A stretch of DNA of 64,000 nucleotides from Bactericera cockerelli (taxonomy: Eukaryota; Arthropoda; Insecta; Hemiptera; Triozidae), in contig CM044962.1 in assembly GCA_024516035.1 (NCBI GenBank), positions 8,555,095-8,619,094 on the forward strand, given 5' to 3'. A program made the position numbers and the translations under genes. Positions 10,985-19,054 of this stretch are shown in pieces. How positions within the stretch are numbered: the first letter of the stretch is position 1; every line of letters starts with the position of its first letter. The notes below the pieces were generated by a model that saw nothing but the letters and a program-made list of their open reading frames with translations, was not told where the DNA came from and did not search any database.

Positions 10985-11335
10985 ATAATAACACTCTTCA
11001 GTGGAACGTAACCACCAGGCGAGGTTAATGCTCAAAGCATTTCCTACCACCTAACCCTCAGAGTCTTAGGGCGGAATTAAAAGACGTTTTTGTAGTACCT
11101 AAGTCACGGATTGAGTACTGTGTAAGATAGGGAAACCCGACACTTACCAACGACTTAAGTTATTGATGTTGTCTATTAATTCCGCCCTTATTATTATGTG
11201 GTCACGAACTCAAATTAATGAGGAAAAGTTCATGCACTGGGTGGGAGTCGAATCAACGGACCCCTACGCTACCTGGATTACCAGACTTGCGGGTTAACCA
11301 CTTGACTATCAGTGCACTGCCCTTCACTGTTCTCT
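10985..11335 (-). repeat. SINE-c copy interrupted by a MITE
   Basis: The tail half (10985-11065, 'CACCAGGCGAGGTTAATGCT') and the head half (11190-11335, 'GGGTGGGAGTCGAATCAACG', 'GGGTTAACCACTTGACTA') are split by a MITE at 11066-11189. The uninterrupted version is seen at 34850-35060 and 47668-47878. Confidence 0.85.
11066..11189 (+). mobile_element. Harbinger-like MITE, complete, nested in SINE-c
   Basis: TIRs are GGGCGGAATTAAAAGAC and, inverted, GTCTATTAATTCCGCCC. It is flanked by TTA on both sides (GAGTC-TTA and TTA-TTATG). Other SINE-c copies give the empty site 'CAGAGTCTTATTATTATGTG', so the 3-bp duplication is directly confirmed. A TTA duplication is typical of the PIF/Harbinger superfamily. 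Confidence 0.85.
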
Positions 11336-11340
11336 GAGTC

Positions 11341-11475
11341 TTATCATTATGTGGTTACAAACTCAATTTAATGAGGAAAATTTCATGCACTGGGTGGGAG
11401 TCGAACCAACGGACCCCTACGCTACCTGGATTACCAGACTAGCGGGTTAACCACTTGATTACTAGTGCACTGTCA
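11341..11475 (-). repeat. SINE-c head, tandem copy
   Basis: This repeats 'ATTATGTGGTTACAAACTCA' through 'GTTAACCACTTGATTACTAG' directly after the previous copy. It belongs to a local SINE-c cluster that runs to 12.47 kb. Confidence 0.8.
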
Positions 11476-11499
11476 CAAAGAAAATCATTCACTATTTTC

Positions 11500-11782
11500 G
11501 GACCGAGTCGAACCAACGGACCCCTAGTCTGTCCCGGTAGCTCAGTGGTAAAGGCGGCACTCTGTGAATCCAGAGATTTCAGAGGTCGTGGGTTCGAAAC
11601 CCAGCCGGGACATGACAAGTTATCCTCCCATTTGGGATTTTTACCACATAATAATATGTCTTGGGCTTACTGCTGGAATAATGGGACTTTATTAGTCCTA
11701 ATCGGGTAGTATAAATAAGACGATATTATTATTATTATTACGCTACCTGAATTACCAGACTAGCGGGTTAACCACTTATCAT
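11500..11782 (-). repeat. SINE-c fragment split by SINE-a
   Basis: 'CGAACCAACGGACCCCTA' (left) and 'CGCTACCTGAATTACCAGAC' (right) are adjacent in intact SINE-c copies. Here they are separated by the SINE-a at 11528-11735. Confidence 0.8.
11528..11735 (+). repeat. SINE-a, full length
   Basis: The tRNA-like head has box A 'TAGCTCAGTGGTAAAGG' and box B 'GGGTTCGAAACCC'. Its acceptor-arm ends still pair (TGTCCCGG with CCGGGACA). The body has 'TATCCTCCCATTTGGGATTT' and an ATT tail. The anticodon arm is eroded, so this is a SINE and not a working tRNA gene. Confidence 0.9.
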
Positions 11783-11962
11783 TATGTGGTCACAAACTCA
11801 AATTAATGAGGAAAAATTCATGCAATGGGTGGGAGTTGAACCAACGGACCCCTACGCTACCTGGATTACCAGACTAGCGGGTTAACCACTTGACTATCAG
11901 TGCACTGCCCTTCACTGTTCTCTTCACTGCCCGAGGCGTTCTCTGCCAACCGACGTGGCCCG
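11783..11962 (-). repeat. SINE-c copy plus duplicated intron segment
   Basis: SINE-c is followed by 'CTTCACTGTTCTCTTCACTG CCCGAGGCGTTCTC', a second copy of the intron sequence next to the exon at 12449-12631. The duplicated segment is broken by SINE-e. Confidence 0.75.
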
Positions 11963-12285
11963 ACTTTTTTTTTATTTTTAAAGATGAGTGTTTCACAGCC
12001 GTTTTTATTTCATAGTCATGAAACAGGAGCTACTGTAGACGTTTGTGGTCTGTGTTGTACGTGTTGTAGCCTACCCATCTCGTAGTACCTATGCCTCCCC
12101 TCTGATGGGCGAGAAGTGACACAATACTTCCCAATTAGGCGCTGGGTCAACACGAGCGCACCGGAAGGTATCCCTTACAAACAATAAATTGTAACCAAAT
12201 TAAGAATACAAATTTTTGTCGGCACCGGGGATCGAACCCGGGCCCTTCCGCATGGTAAGCGAGTGCTTAACCACTGAGCTAATCG
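11963..12285 (-). repeat. SINE-e copy
   Basis: The minus strand begins 'GATTAGCTCAGTGGTTAAGC', then has TTACCATGCGG where other copies have the Gly-type GCC anticodon loop, and box B 'GGGTTCGATCCCC'. The body runs to 'GTGAAACACTCATCTTTAAA'. Confidence 0.9.
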
Positions 12286-12448
12286 TGGCGACTCACCTGG
12301 GGTTCGTACTCGGACGATATTATTATTATTACGCTACCTGAATTATCACTAGACTAGCGGGTTAACCATTTGACTATCAGTGCACTGCTCTTCACTGTTC
12401 TCTTCACTGCCCGAGGCGTTCTCTTCCACCCGACCTGGCTCGACTCAC
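12286..12448 (-). pseudogene. Duplicated end of exon 12631-12449 with its donor, plus short SINE-c
   Basis: 'GACTCACCTGGGGTTCGTAC' at about 12290-12309 copies the exon's last bases and its GTGAGT donor (original at 12443-12462). Between the copies lies a 70-bp SINE-c head ending in a (TAA)n run. The arrangement fits an insertion that duplicated about 75 bp of target. Confidence 0.75.
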
Positions 12449-12631
12449 CTGGGGTTCGTACTCGGGCGGTTCCGTGCTCAGCATGATGACCGCGTCCAGA
12501 CCGCAAGGTAGCGAGATCGAGCCCCGGCGGTTCAAATGTTTGAGTCGGTCCCGGGCGATCTCCTGATCCTGAATGTCCTGACAGTCCTGGATGTCTTGCG
12601 AGTCGATCATGAGCAGCTCTCCCCCCTCCTC
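12449..12631 (-). CDS. Candidate coding exon (61 codons), parent gene unknown
   Basis: The exon is GC-rich in an AT-rich setting and is bounded by TTTGCAG| and CCCCAG|GTGAGTC, phase 0 on both sides. The peptide starts EEGGELLMIDSQ, has a 'DIQDCQDIQDQEIARDRLKH' charged stretch, and ends LSTEPPEYEPQ. It contains a DIQD repeat, and I do not recognise a domain. It could belong upstream of the exon at 8432-8319. The ORFs on the opposite strand here are shadows. Confidence 0.6.
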
Positions 12632-12769
12632 CTGCAAAGCAAGACGCATCAGGATCAGAGACAGGATAGAAACTGGGGAAGTAAAGAGTCCGCCAAGTCC
12701 GGAGGTCGAGCGTTCGAACCACTGGCGTTGGGAAGGATTTTCTAAAAGTTCCGTTACCACTCAATATTA

Positions 12770-12884
12770 TTCCCCACCTTCAGCACAAGATTTTTTATCT
12801 TTTGAAGGTGGGTATACCCGTATATCCTCATTGTTTGTTGAAGATGTTATTGTGAAATATAAATACATGGAAACTTAAAAAAAA
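12770..12884 (+). repeat. Retroelement 3' end, copy 1
   Basis: 'CCCCACCTTCAGCACAAGAT' through 'TGTGAAATATAAATACATGG AAACTT' and poly-A. The same sequence recurs at 29725-29842, also with a poly-A tail. Confidence 0.7.
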
Positions 12885-12959
12885 ATAGTACCTACATACC
12901 TAATGTTATTTTCCCCCCCTTTTTTTTAGTACAAGCAGTAGAAAGCCAATTTGATCTGT

Positions 12960-13262
12960 CAAAATAGTGTAATTCCTTTGAAAACGGATCATGTTAATGT
13001 TATTCAATATTCATACTGCCGACGGATCATATTAATGTTATGAATACTGCCGACGCGACGTAATGAAAATATTTCGGTTCCAGGTGCAGTATGCTATCAG
13101 GAAAGGTGGGTTTTTAGTGGGTGGAAATCCCACACCCCAGGCTAAGACCTGGGTGTCTAAAGATTTTTCCCCGCCCTTCCTTCGAAAAAAAATACTGCCG
13201 ACGGATCATCATATTAATCTTATTCATACTACTGATTAAGTGATTATGATTAACACAAATAT
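12960..13262 (+). repeat. Dispersed repeat, partner of 27376-27485
   Basis: 'ACTGCCGACGGATCATATTA' occurs three times here and appears inverted at 27.4 kb together with the flanking 'ATTAACACAAATATGATGAT' segment. Inside it sits the small repeat-j element. Confidence 0.65.
13077..13185 (+). repeat. Repeat-j, ~110 bp
   Basis: 'GGTTCCAGGTGCA' then 'TTTTTAGTGGGTGGAAATCC CACACCCC' and 'TGGGTGTCTAAAGATTTTTC'. Related copies are at 34556-34670 and 35765-35905 (minus). GTGGGT...ATCCCAC can form a short stem. Confidence 0.65.
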
Positions 13263-13266
13263 GATG

Positions 13267-13424
13267 ATAATAATAATATCCCTTTATTTATACTGCCCAA
13301 TCAGGACTAAGTCCCATTATTCCAGCAGTAAGCCCAAGACGTATAGCTAATATTATGTGGTCAAAATACGAAATACGAGGATAACTATTAGTCATGTCCC
13401 AGCTGGGTTTCGAACCCGCTGGCT
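13267..13424 (-). repeat. SINE-a, 5'-truncated
   Basis: It runs from ATT tail to 'ATGTCCCAGCTGGGTTTCGA' in reverse. The copy stops just past box B. Confidence 0.85.
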
Positions 13425-14398
13425 TTTGTTGTTGCGAAAATAAACAAAATAGAATTGTAATCTCTCTCGCTACTACTAATATTTTAAAAGCTTAAAAATC
13501 GTAGGTATGATAGCAGTTCTAACAAAAAATTCCGTTACGTCTCAAGTGATTGACACGTGAGGTAGATAAGTGTAGAAGGGAAATATTTCCGGTCTCTTGA
13601 GTTCCCTTATATAAGAAAATTATAAGAAAATTGTATACACCGTAAGGTAAACGAACAATAAAATAAAATTATTATTATCTTATTATTATATCCAGGTTCG
13701 ACTGGACTAGATAACCAGCTGAACTATATTAATTGTCTTGGCGGTGCGCAGCGCTACCGATCTCCTTAACATTTACGATATTTATTGGGAGCACAGGATA
13801 TTACCTATTATCTGACTATCTTGAGAGTGACCAGGGCCTATTTCCAGAAAGCTTTTTACAGTTAATACTTGACGAGTTTACACTTCAAGATTCAAATTCT
13901 GTTCCATAAAGAAATTTTACGAATTGATTTTAAAGCCATTTGTCAAGTGAACTGCCACATATGTTCTACCATTTTTACTAGAGCTTATTATTCATTTGAA
14001 TGAATTAAAGAAACTGAAAGACACTAAAAAATTAATTAAATTTATAAAAATATTTTTTTTTCAATTTCATTATTTTGTTTATAATTTAAAAATAGACGTT
14101 TGAGTGGCAGTTCAAAGGGCAGCTTCATGAAACGGAAATACTTTCGTACTTAGCTTTTCGTAATTCATCAAGTATGAAGTGTAAAGTAATTTATAAAATG
14201 AGCCCCAGGTCATCTGTTCTGGGGGGAAAAATCCCAAAAACCTTTTCATCACTGTTTCTCCGTAGGTAAGTACCAGTACATTTTTGGTGACTGAAATTCT
14301 GTATGTAAGTTCTTGTTATGAATTTTATATGTTCTAGATGTGCAATAAGAAGAGATTATTACTTTCTATTAACTATATTAAATAAATAAAAAAAAAGT
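13425..14398. other. Region without recognised features
   Basis: AT-rich, no coding frame or clear repeat beyond short ATT runs. Confidence 0.45.
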
Positions 14399-14399
14399 G

Positions 14400-14671
14400 T
14401 TTCTTGGTGTTATTATATCATAATTTTAGTGGGTAGCGCAGAATTATAGGACTTTTCCATATCTTTTAGTATCCCAATATCTTATTTTTGTCTATAATTC
14501 CGCCACTGGTCGCTGCTAACATTAAAGTAGCTACTCATTTTTCCTCAAGAGGTATGAGTGGACCCCGAACACCCAAGTACAGAGCAGAAAAAATCCTGCC
14601 CCGCTGGGGATCGAACCCAGGTCACCGTGCGTGCAATGCCTAGCGCGCTAACTCACTCGGCCACGGTGACT
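14400..14671 (-). repeat. SINE-d copy
   Basis: The minus strand starts 'GTCACCGTGGCCGAGTGAGT' (Leu/Ser tRNA-like box A) and has box B 'GGGTTCGATCCCC'. The body is 'GGGGTCCACTCATACCTCTT' and ends near 'ATTATGATATAATAACACC'. Confidence 0.9.
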
Positions 14672-14911
14672 ACTATAATGTACAGAAAGTATTGTTTCGG
14701 TCAGTTTTTCAAAATTGAGCTGATAGTTTTATGGTTTTAGTATTCCAATGAGGACGCTAGTCAAAAAACACCACGTGCACTAACTTCCTATAGTAGCCAC
14801 CGTAGCGAAGCACGGGTGAAACAGCTCGTCTTCTATACTTACGATGAGATCTTCCAGTTTTCTCAATTGAAGTGCCTTGTTTCCCCATGACATTTTCACT
14901 ATCTATTGCTT

Positions 14912-15170
14912 AGGGCGGAATTAATAGACGTTTTACTAATATTGCTGTGAGGACTTAAGTCTAGATTTTGCGTGGATATTGTTTTAAATTACACGTAGGT
15001 ATTTTACTTCCGAGAAATTTCTAATGTTAGAAATCGGAAGTGTTGTGTTCGTTTTTGTAAAAAAAAATATTTTTTCTGGACGTTTCATAACCTCCTGAGC
15101 AATTTTGGTTTTGTGTCCTTCTGTCGATCCGTCGGTCTGTTAAAAAATATCCTTGTAACGCGCAAATCTC
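14912..15170 (+). repeat. Harbinger-like MITE remnant and a second small palindrome
   Basis: 'TTAGGGCGGAATTAATAGAC' starts a broken MITE. Close by, 'CTTCCGAGAAATTTCTAATG TTAGAAATCGGAAG' is a hairpin also found at 55240-55268 and partly at 47040. Confidence 0.6.
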
Positions 15171-15361
15171 GGAAACTACGCGACGAATTCATCAAATTCG
15201 TACTAACGGTTCTGGGTGAAAGAGAACATGCGCCTGACCACCAACTTTTTACTTAAACGCTTATATCTCGTGAACGGTACACCCGATTTTGATGAAATTT
15301 TGTTTGTACATATAAAATTGTACGTAATTAACATAAGAGAAATAATTTAGAAAAATCAAAC

Positions 15362-15540
15362 AAACTATATATTTTCTTTATTTACACTTTATTAATTGGA
15401 AATATTACATACAACACAGATAATTATAAATACAACATAATAAGAGAAGTAAAAAGAGAAAAAAATAAATATATACATAATATATGTCCTAACTAAAGAG
15501 CGGGGTTATTGCCTTTGGCAATCTCTTCCACCCAACTATA
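15362..15540 (-). repeat. SINE-h copy (body and tail)
   Basis: A TTTATT-rich tail runs to 'AAAGAGCGGGGTTATTGCCT' and 'CAATCTCTTCCACCCAACT'. The tRNA-like head is absent. Confidence 0.85.
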
Positions 15541-15794
15541 TATGCACATTTAATCAATTTTTTGAAACGAAGTCGACACATTTTCGGCTATCTGACGATG
15601 AGACTAGGAAACTGGTGCTGAAAATAGAGTATCTTGTAGGTAATCAAACATGACTGACAATTATACAAGAGACGATAATTCACTTACATTACACTATGGT
15701 GCATATTGGTGTCTAATTAGTCAGTGAAGTCTGAGTGTCCGTAAATTTCAAAGAAATCCGCGGCTCAAGACAAGGAAACTGACCAGGTGCTAAT

Positions 15795-16003
15795 AATAAT
15801 AATATCGCCTTATTTATACTGCCCGATAAAGACTACTATAGTAACATTATTCCAGCAGTAAGCCCAAGACATAATATTATTATGTGGTAAAAATCCCAAA
15901 TGGGAGGAAAACTTGTCATGTCCCGGCTGGGTTTCGAACCCACGACCTCTGAAATCTCTGGATTCACAGAGTGCCGCCTTTACCACTGAGTTACCGGGAC
16001 AGA
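15795..16003 (-). repeat. SINE-a, full length
   Basis: It runs from 'AATAATATCGCCTTATTTAT' to 'GAGTTACCGGGACAGA'. Box B is intact ('GGGTTTCGAACCC' in reverse). Confidence 0.9.
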
Positions 16004-16009
16004 CAGATC

Positions 16010-16320
16010 AAGGTAAGATACTCGGTTACCGTGTGGAAGGTCCGGGGTTTGAACCACAGAGTCGGCGTGATAATATATACAAAATTTGGTTACAATTGTT
16101 TGTAAGGGATAAACTTCTGGTGCGCCCGTGTTGACCCAGCACCTAAATGGGCAGCATTGTGTCACTGCTCGCCCATCAGAGGGGAGACATACTACGGGAT
16201 GGGCAAGCTACAACAGAGACCACTAGCGTCTACGTCTGCAGTATCAGGTATCTGATGTTTCATGGTTAAGAAATAAAAAAGCCTGTGAAACAACCATCAT
16301 TTTTTTAGGAAGAATATTAT
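16010..16320 (+). repeat. SINE-e copy, diverged head
   Basis: The body 'TTGGTTACAATTGTTTGTAA' and 'CTCGCCCATCAGAGGGGAGA' is clear. The head is eroded ('GTCCGGGGTTTGAACC'). Confidence 0.8.
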
Positions 16321-16442
16321 TCCACAAAAAACTACCGTTGAAAAAGGGCCAAGTTCCAAAACTCCTATCCAAAATCTTTTAGCCAATGAATGCAGTGTTA
16401 TCTTGTTTGCGGCCAAGTTATCTTGGTACTAAATCTTTTATT

Positions 16443-16673
16443 TTTTATAAAATCCCGTTTTCTGAGTTCCTCATTTTTTTTGTTTTTAACTGCAAACTAT
16501 CCTCTAACTTGGCCAGTTTTGCTCCTTGTGGTTAAATCGGCATTTTGTATACAATTATACATATTGCCATAATATTCCATACAACTGATGGCATAAAACT
16601 GGCCAAGTTAGAGGATGGTTTGCAGTTAAAATCATACAAAATGAGGAACTCAAAAAACGGGATTTCATCTAAG
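16443..16673. repeat. Palindromic element, ~230 bp
   Basis: 'AAATCCCGTTTTCTGAGTTC CTCATTTT' and 'GCAAACTATCCTCTAACTTG GCCAGTTTT' on the left recur inverted on the right at 16590-16668. Confidence 0.8.
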
Positions 16674-17003
16674 TAGGTTGAAAAGGAACAAATTTGTTAT
16701 TCAGTAATGTTCATTGTCAGTAAAGTTGGCGTAGCTGGGTTGTTAATCCTTGGCGGGCGTCCGAAAAATCAAAAGGGGTCCAAATATTAGCTCATAAGGA
16801 AAACGGTGTCATTTGACGCGGACACTCTTCCGGATATCAAAAATATAAAGCTTAGACTGGTACAAAACCCTACTAAGAAAGGCCTCACGAAAATGACTGA
16901 AATTAACCGTCGATTAATCAGCTGATTAACCAGCTGATTAGTGTGTCAATTGATAAAATGTAACCTTGAAAATGTCACTCAAGTTTAGTTCCGCATCATT
17001 ATA

Positions 17004-17395
17004 TGTCCCGGTAGGCGGCACTCTGTGAATCCAGAGATTCCTGAGGTCATGGGTTCAAAACCCAGCCGGGACATTATTATTATTATTATACAACGCTTTA
17101 TTAGGTATAAATGGACATTATGTACATAGAAATAATTAATTTAACAATGAAAAAAATGGAAACAATATATACAATGAAAATGAAAAAGAATAGAAAATAT
17201 ATAAAAACATAAGTCCTAACTAAAGGGCGGGGTTATTGCCTATGGCAATCTCTTCCACCCAACCCTTGACATGACAAGTTATCCTCCCATTTGGGATTTT
17301 TACCACATAATAGTATGTCTTGGGCTCACTGCTGGATTAATGGGACTTTAATGGTCTTAATCGGGCAGTATAAATAAGGCGATATTATTATTATT
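17004..17395 (+). repeat. SINE-a split by SINE-h
   Basis: The head 'CCCGGTAGGCGGCACTCTGT' to 'CCCAGCCGGGACA' (17004-17073) and the body 'ACATGACAAGTTATCCTCCC' (17269-17395) are separated by a reversed SINE-h. The SINE-h insertion is therefore the later event. Confidence 0.9.
17074..17268 (-). repeat. SINE-h nested in SINE-a
   Basis: It runs from 'ATTATTATACAACGCTTTAT' to 'CTCTTCCACCCAACCCTT'. A short GACA lies on both sides as a possible target duplication. Confidence 0.9.
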
Positions 17396-18363
17396 ATTTA
17401 TTCGACAGAATTTGGGGTTTACTTTGTTCATACTTTTAATATACAAAGGAAATGAACTTTTCTTTCCCAGAAATATGGACTTACTCATAAGGAAATAATA
17501 TTATATTCTGATGGTCTGAAAATTTGATACATAAACAAAAGTTTCCCGCGGCAACAGTATTTTCTAACATAAACAAAACAGTGTCTCAAAAACAAGGGTT
17601 CCGAGAAAATAGCATGTCAGTGTGTAACCCTGATCAATTTGTACATTGTAAACTTTTGCAGCATTAACTTTCAACTACACCAACATAGTATTGTACATTA
17701 AATTTGTACAAAACTGCGCCTTCATTTTTTTGCTGTTGTACAATAATAATAATAATGTGAAACTGGCAATAATGTACATTTCTGAAATTAAAGTGACTAA
17801 CTATTTTAAACTAGTTATCTACTTACTCTTACTTTTACAGAATACAGAATCAATACAATACACTTTGAACACATCAATGACAAATCAATCCTTAAAATGT
17901 ATTTGTAAATGAAAATATTGAGAAAAAAAATCGTTATTTTAGGTTAGATATTTTTTAAGGGTAATTTGTATGAGGTAGGCATGATTTTTTTTTTATATAA
18001 CGTCAAAGTAAATTGACATTACTAATGGATGACCCGTGCCGGTAAGGGTTACCCACCAATGTTAGGTTTTTTCTTTCCATTATTGTTCACTGGGTAGAAA
18101 TTCATTTCCTTATTGTCATGTTTGGATTATGTTCAAAAATAACAAACATGAACTTTTTGTATCCTTCAGGAAGAACTGTACTTTATCCGTTATTTATTTA
18201 AGGAATGCTAACAAACGAAAGCTCAACATGACGAAGACACGATGTTCCCAGTCTCTGGGCCACTTGCGACGGGATCAGTTCCGCGTTCATCCCCTTTATA
18301 GGGTCTGGCAACATTGGACGGCAATACATCTGTGGAAAAACCCGCAAAATCTCCTTCGCCACC
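17396..18363. other. Upstream region of the odorant receptor
   Basis: AT-rich intergenic sequence. From 18232 the receptor reading frame is open without an ATG until 18364, so a 5' UTR or an unseen upstream exon could lie here. I see no confident promoter. Confidence 0.4.
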
Positions 18364-19054
18364 ATGCGATTCCCTGCAAGAGTGAGACTGGCTCTCGAGA
18401 GCATGGGAACAATGAAATTCTTCCGAATGGCCTGCACGATAATGGAAGTATCTGGACTCAGCAACTTCCCTGATGGAAAATCTCCGCTCAGGAACCGGTT
18501 ACAGTACACATACGTGTTTGCTCTCACCGTCTACTGCTTCATCTTCTTGGTGACTCACGCCTGGAGCACGGCGACGCGGGCAATCCGGTACACACCCGAG
18601 TTCCTGCAATGCCTCCTGGAAGACATGATCCTCTGGATGACATGGGTCATCGTGTTCACCACATTTCTTCACGCGAAGAAGTTCGTCCATTTGATAGAGA
18701 CCATGGAAAGGTCGTTTCTGATGGACGCCGAAATGTCCAGTCGCTGTGCTGTCAAGGTCCGGAACTTACTCATGAGCTACATCTCCTGTCTGCTCATCTT
18801 AGTTGCGACAGTTCTCTTGCAGGAGCTTTTCCCTCTCTCGGAAGAAGAGTTCAACATTCGCCAGGTGGTTTATGCTGACACAGCGCGTCCGGAGAGGACT
18901 CTACCATCTGTGATCAAAATTCCTGGAGTCGATGAGACGGTTTCGTGGAATTACGAGTTGATGCTCTGCTACCAGCTCTCTCTCGGCTATGTTCTGTTCA
19001 CCACATTGATATTCACAGTTTCATTGTTACCCATTATGACTGTGCACATGGAGG
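18364..19054 (+). CDS. Odorant receptor exon 1
   Basis: The exon encodes residues 1-230 and one extra base. It covers the N terminus and the first four membrane segments, ending LLPIMTVHME. The donor is G|GTGAGT. Confidence 0.88.

Noticed and set aside
11528..11610. tRNA gene (boxes A and B and paired acceptor arms)
   Set aside because: Same head occurs many times, always with the same extra 3' body and ATT tail, and the anticodon arm is eroded. This is a SINE head. The same holds for all other tRNA-like heads in the window.
18129..18473. 114-codon frame overlapping the receptor start
   Set aside because: Different frame from the receptor with no family features. The receptor ATG at 18364 has the better context.
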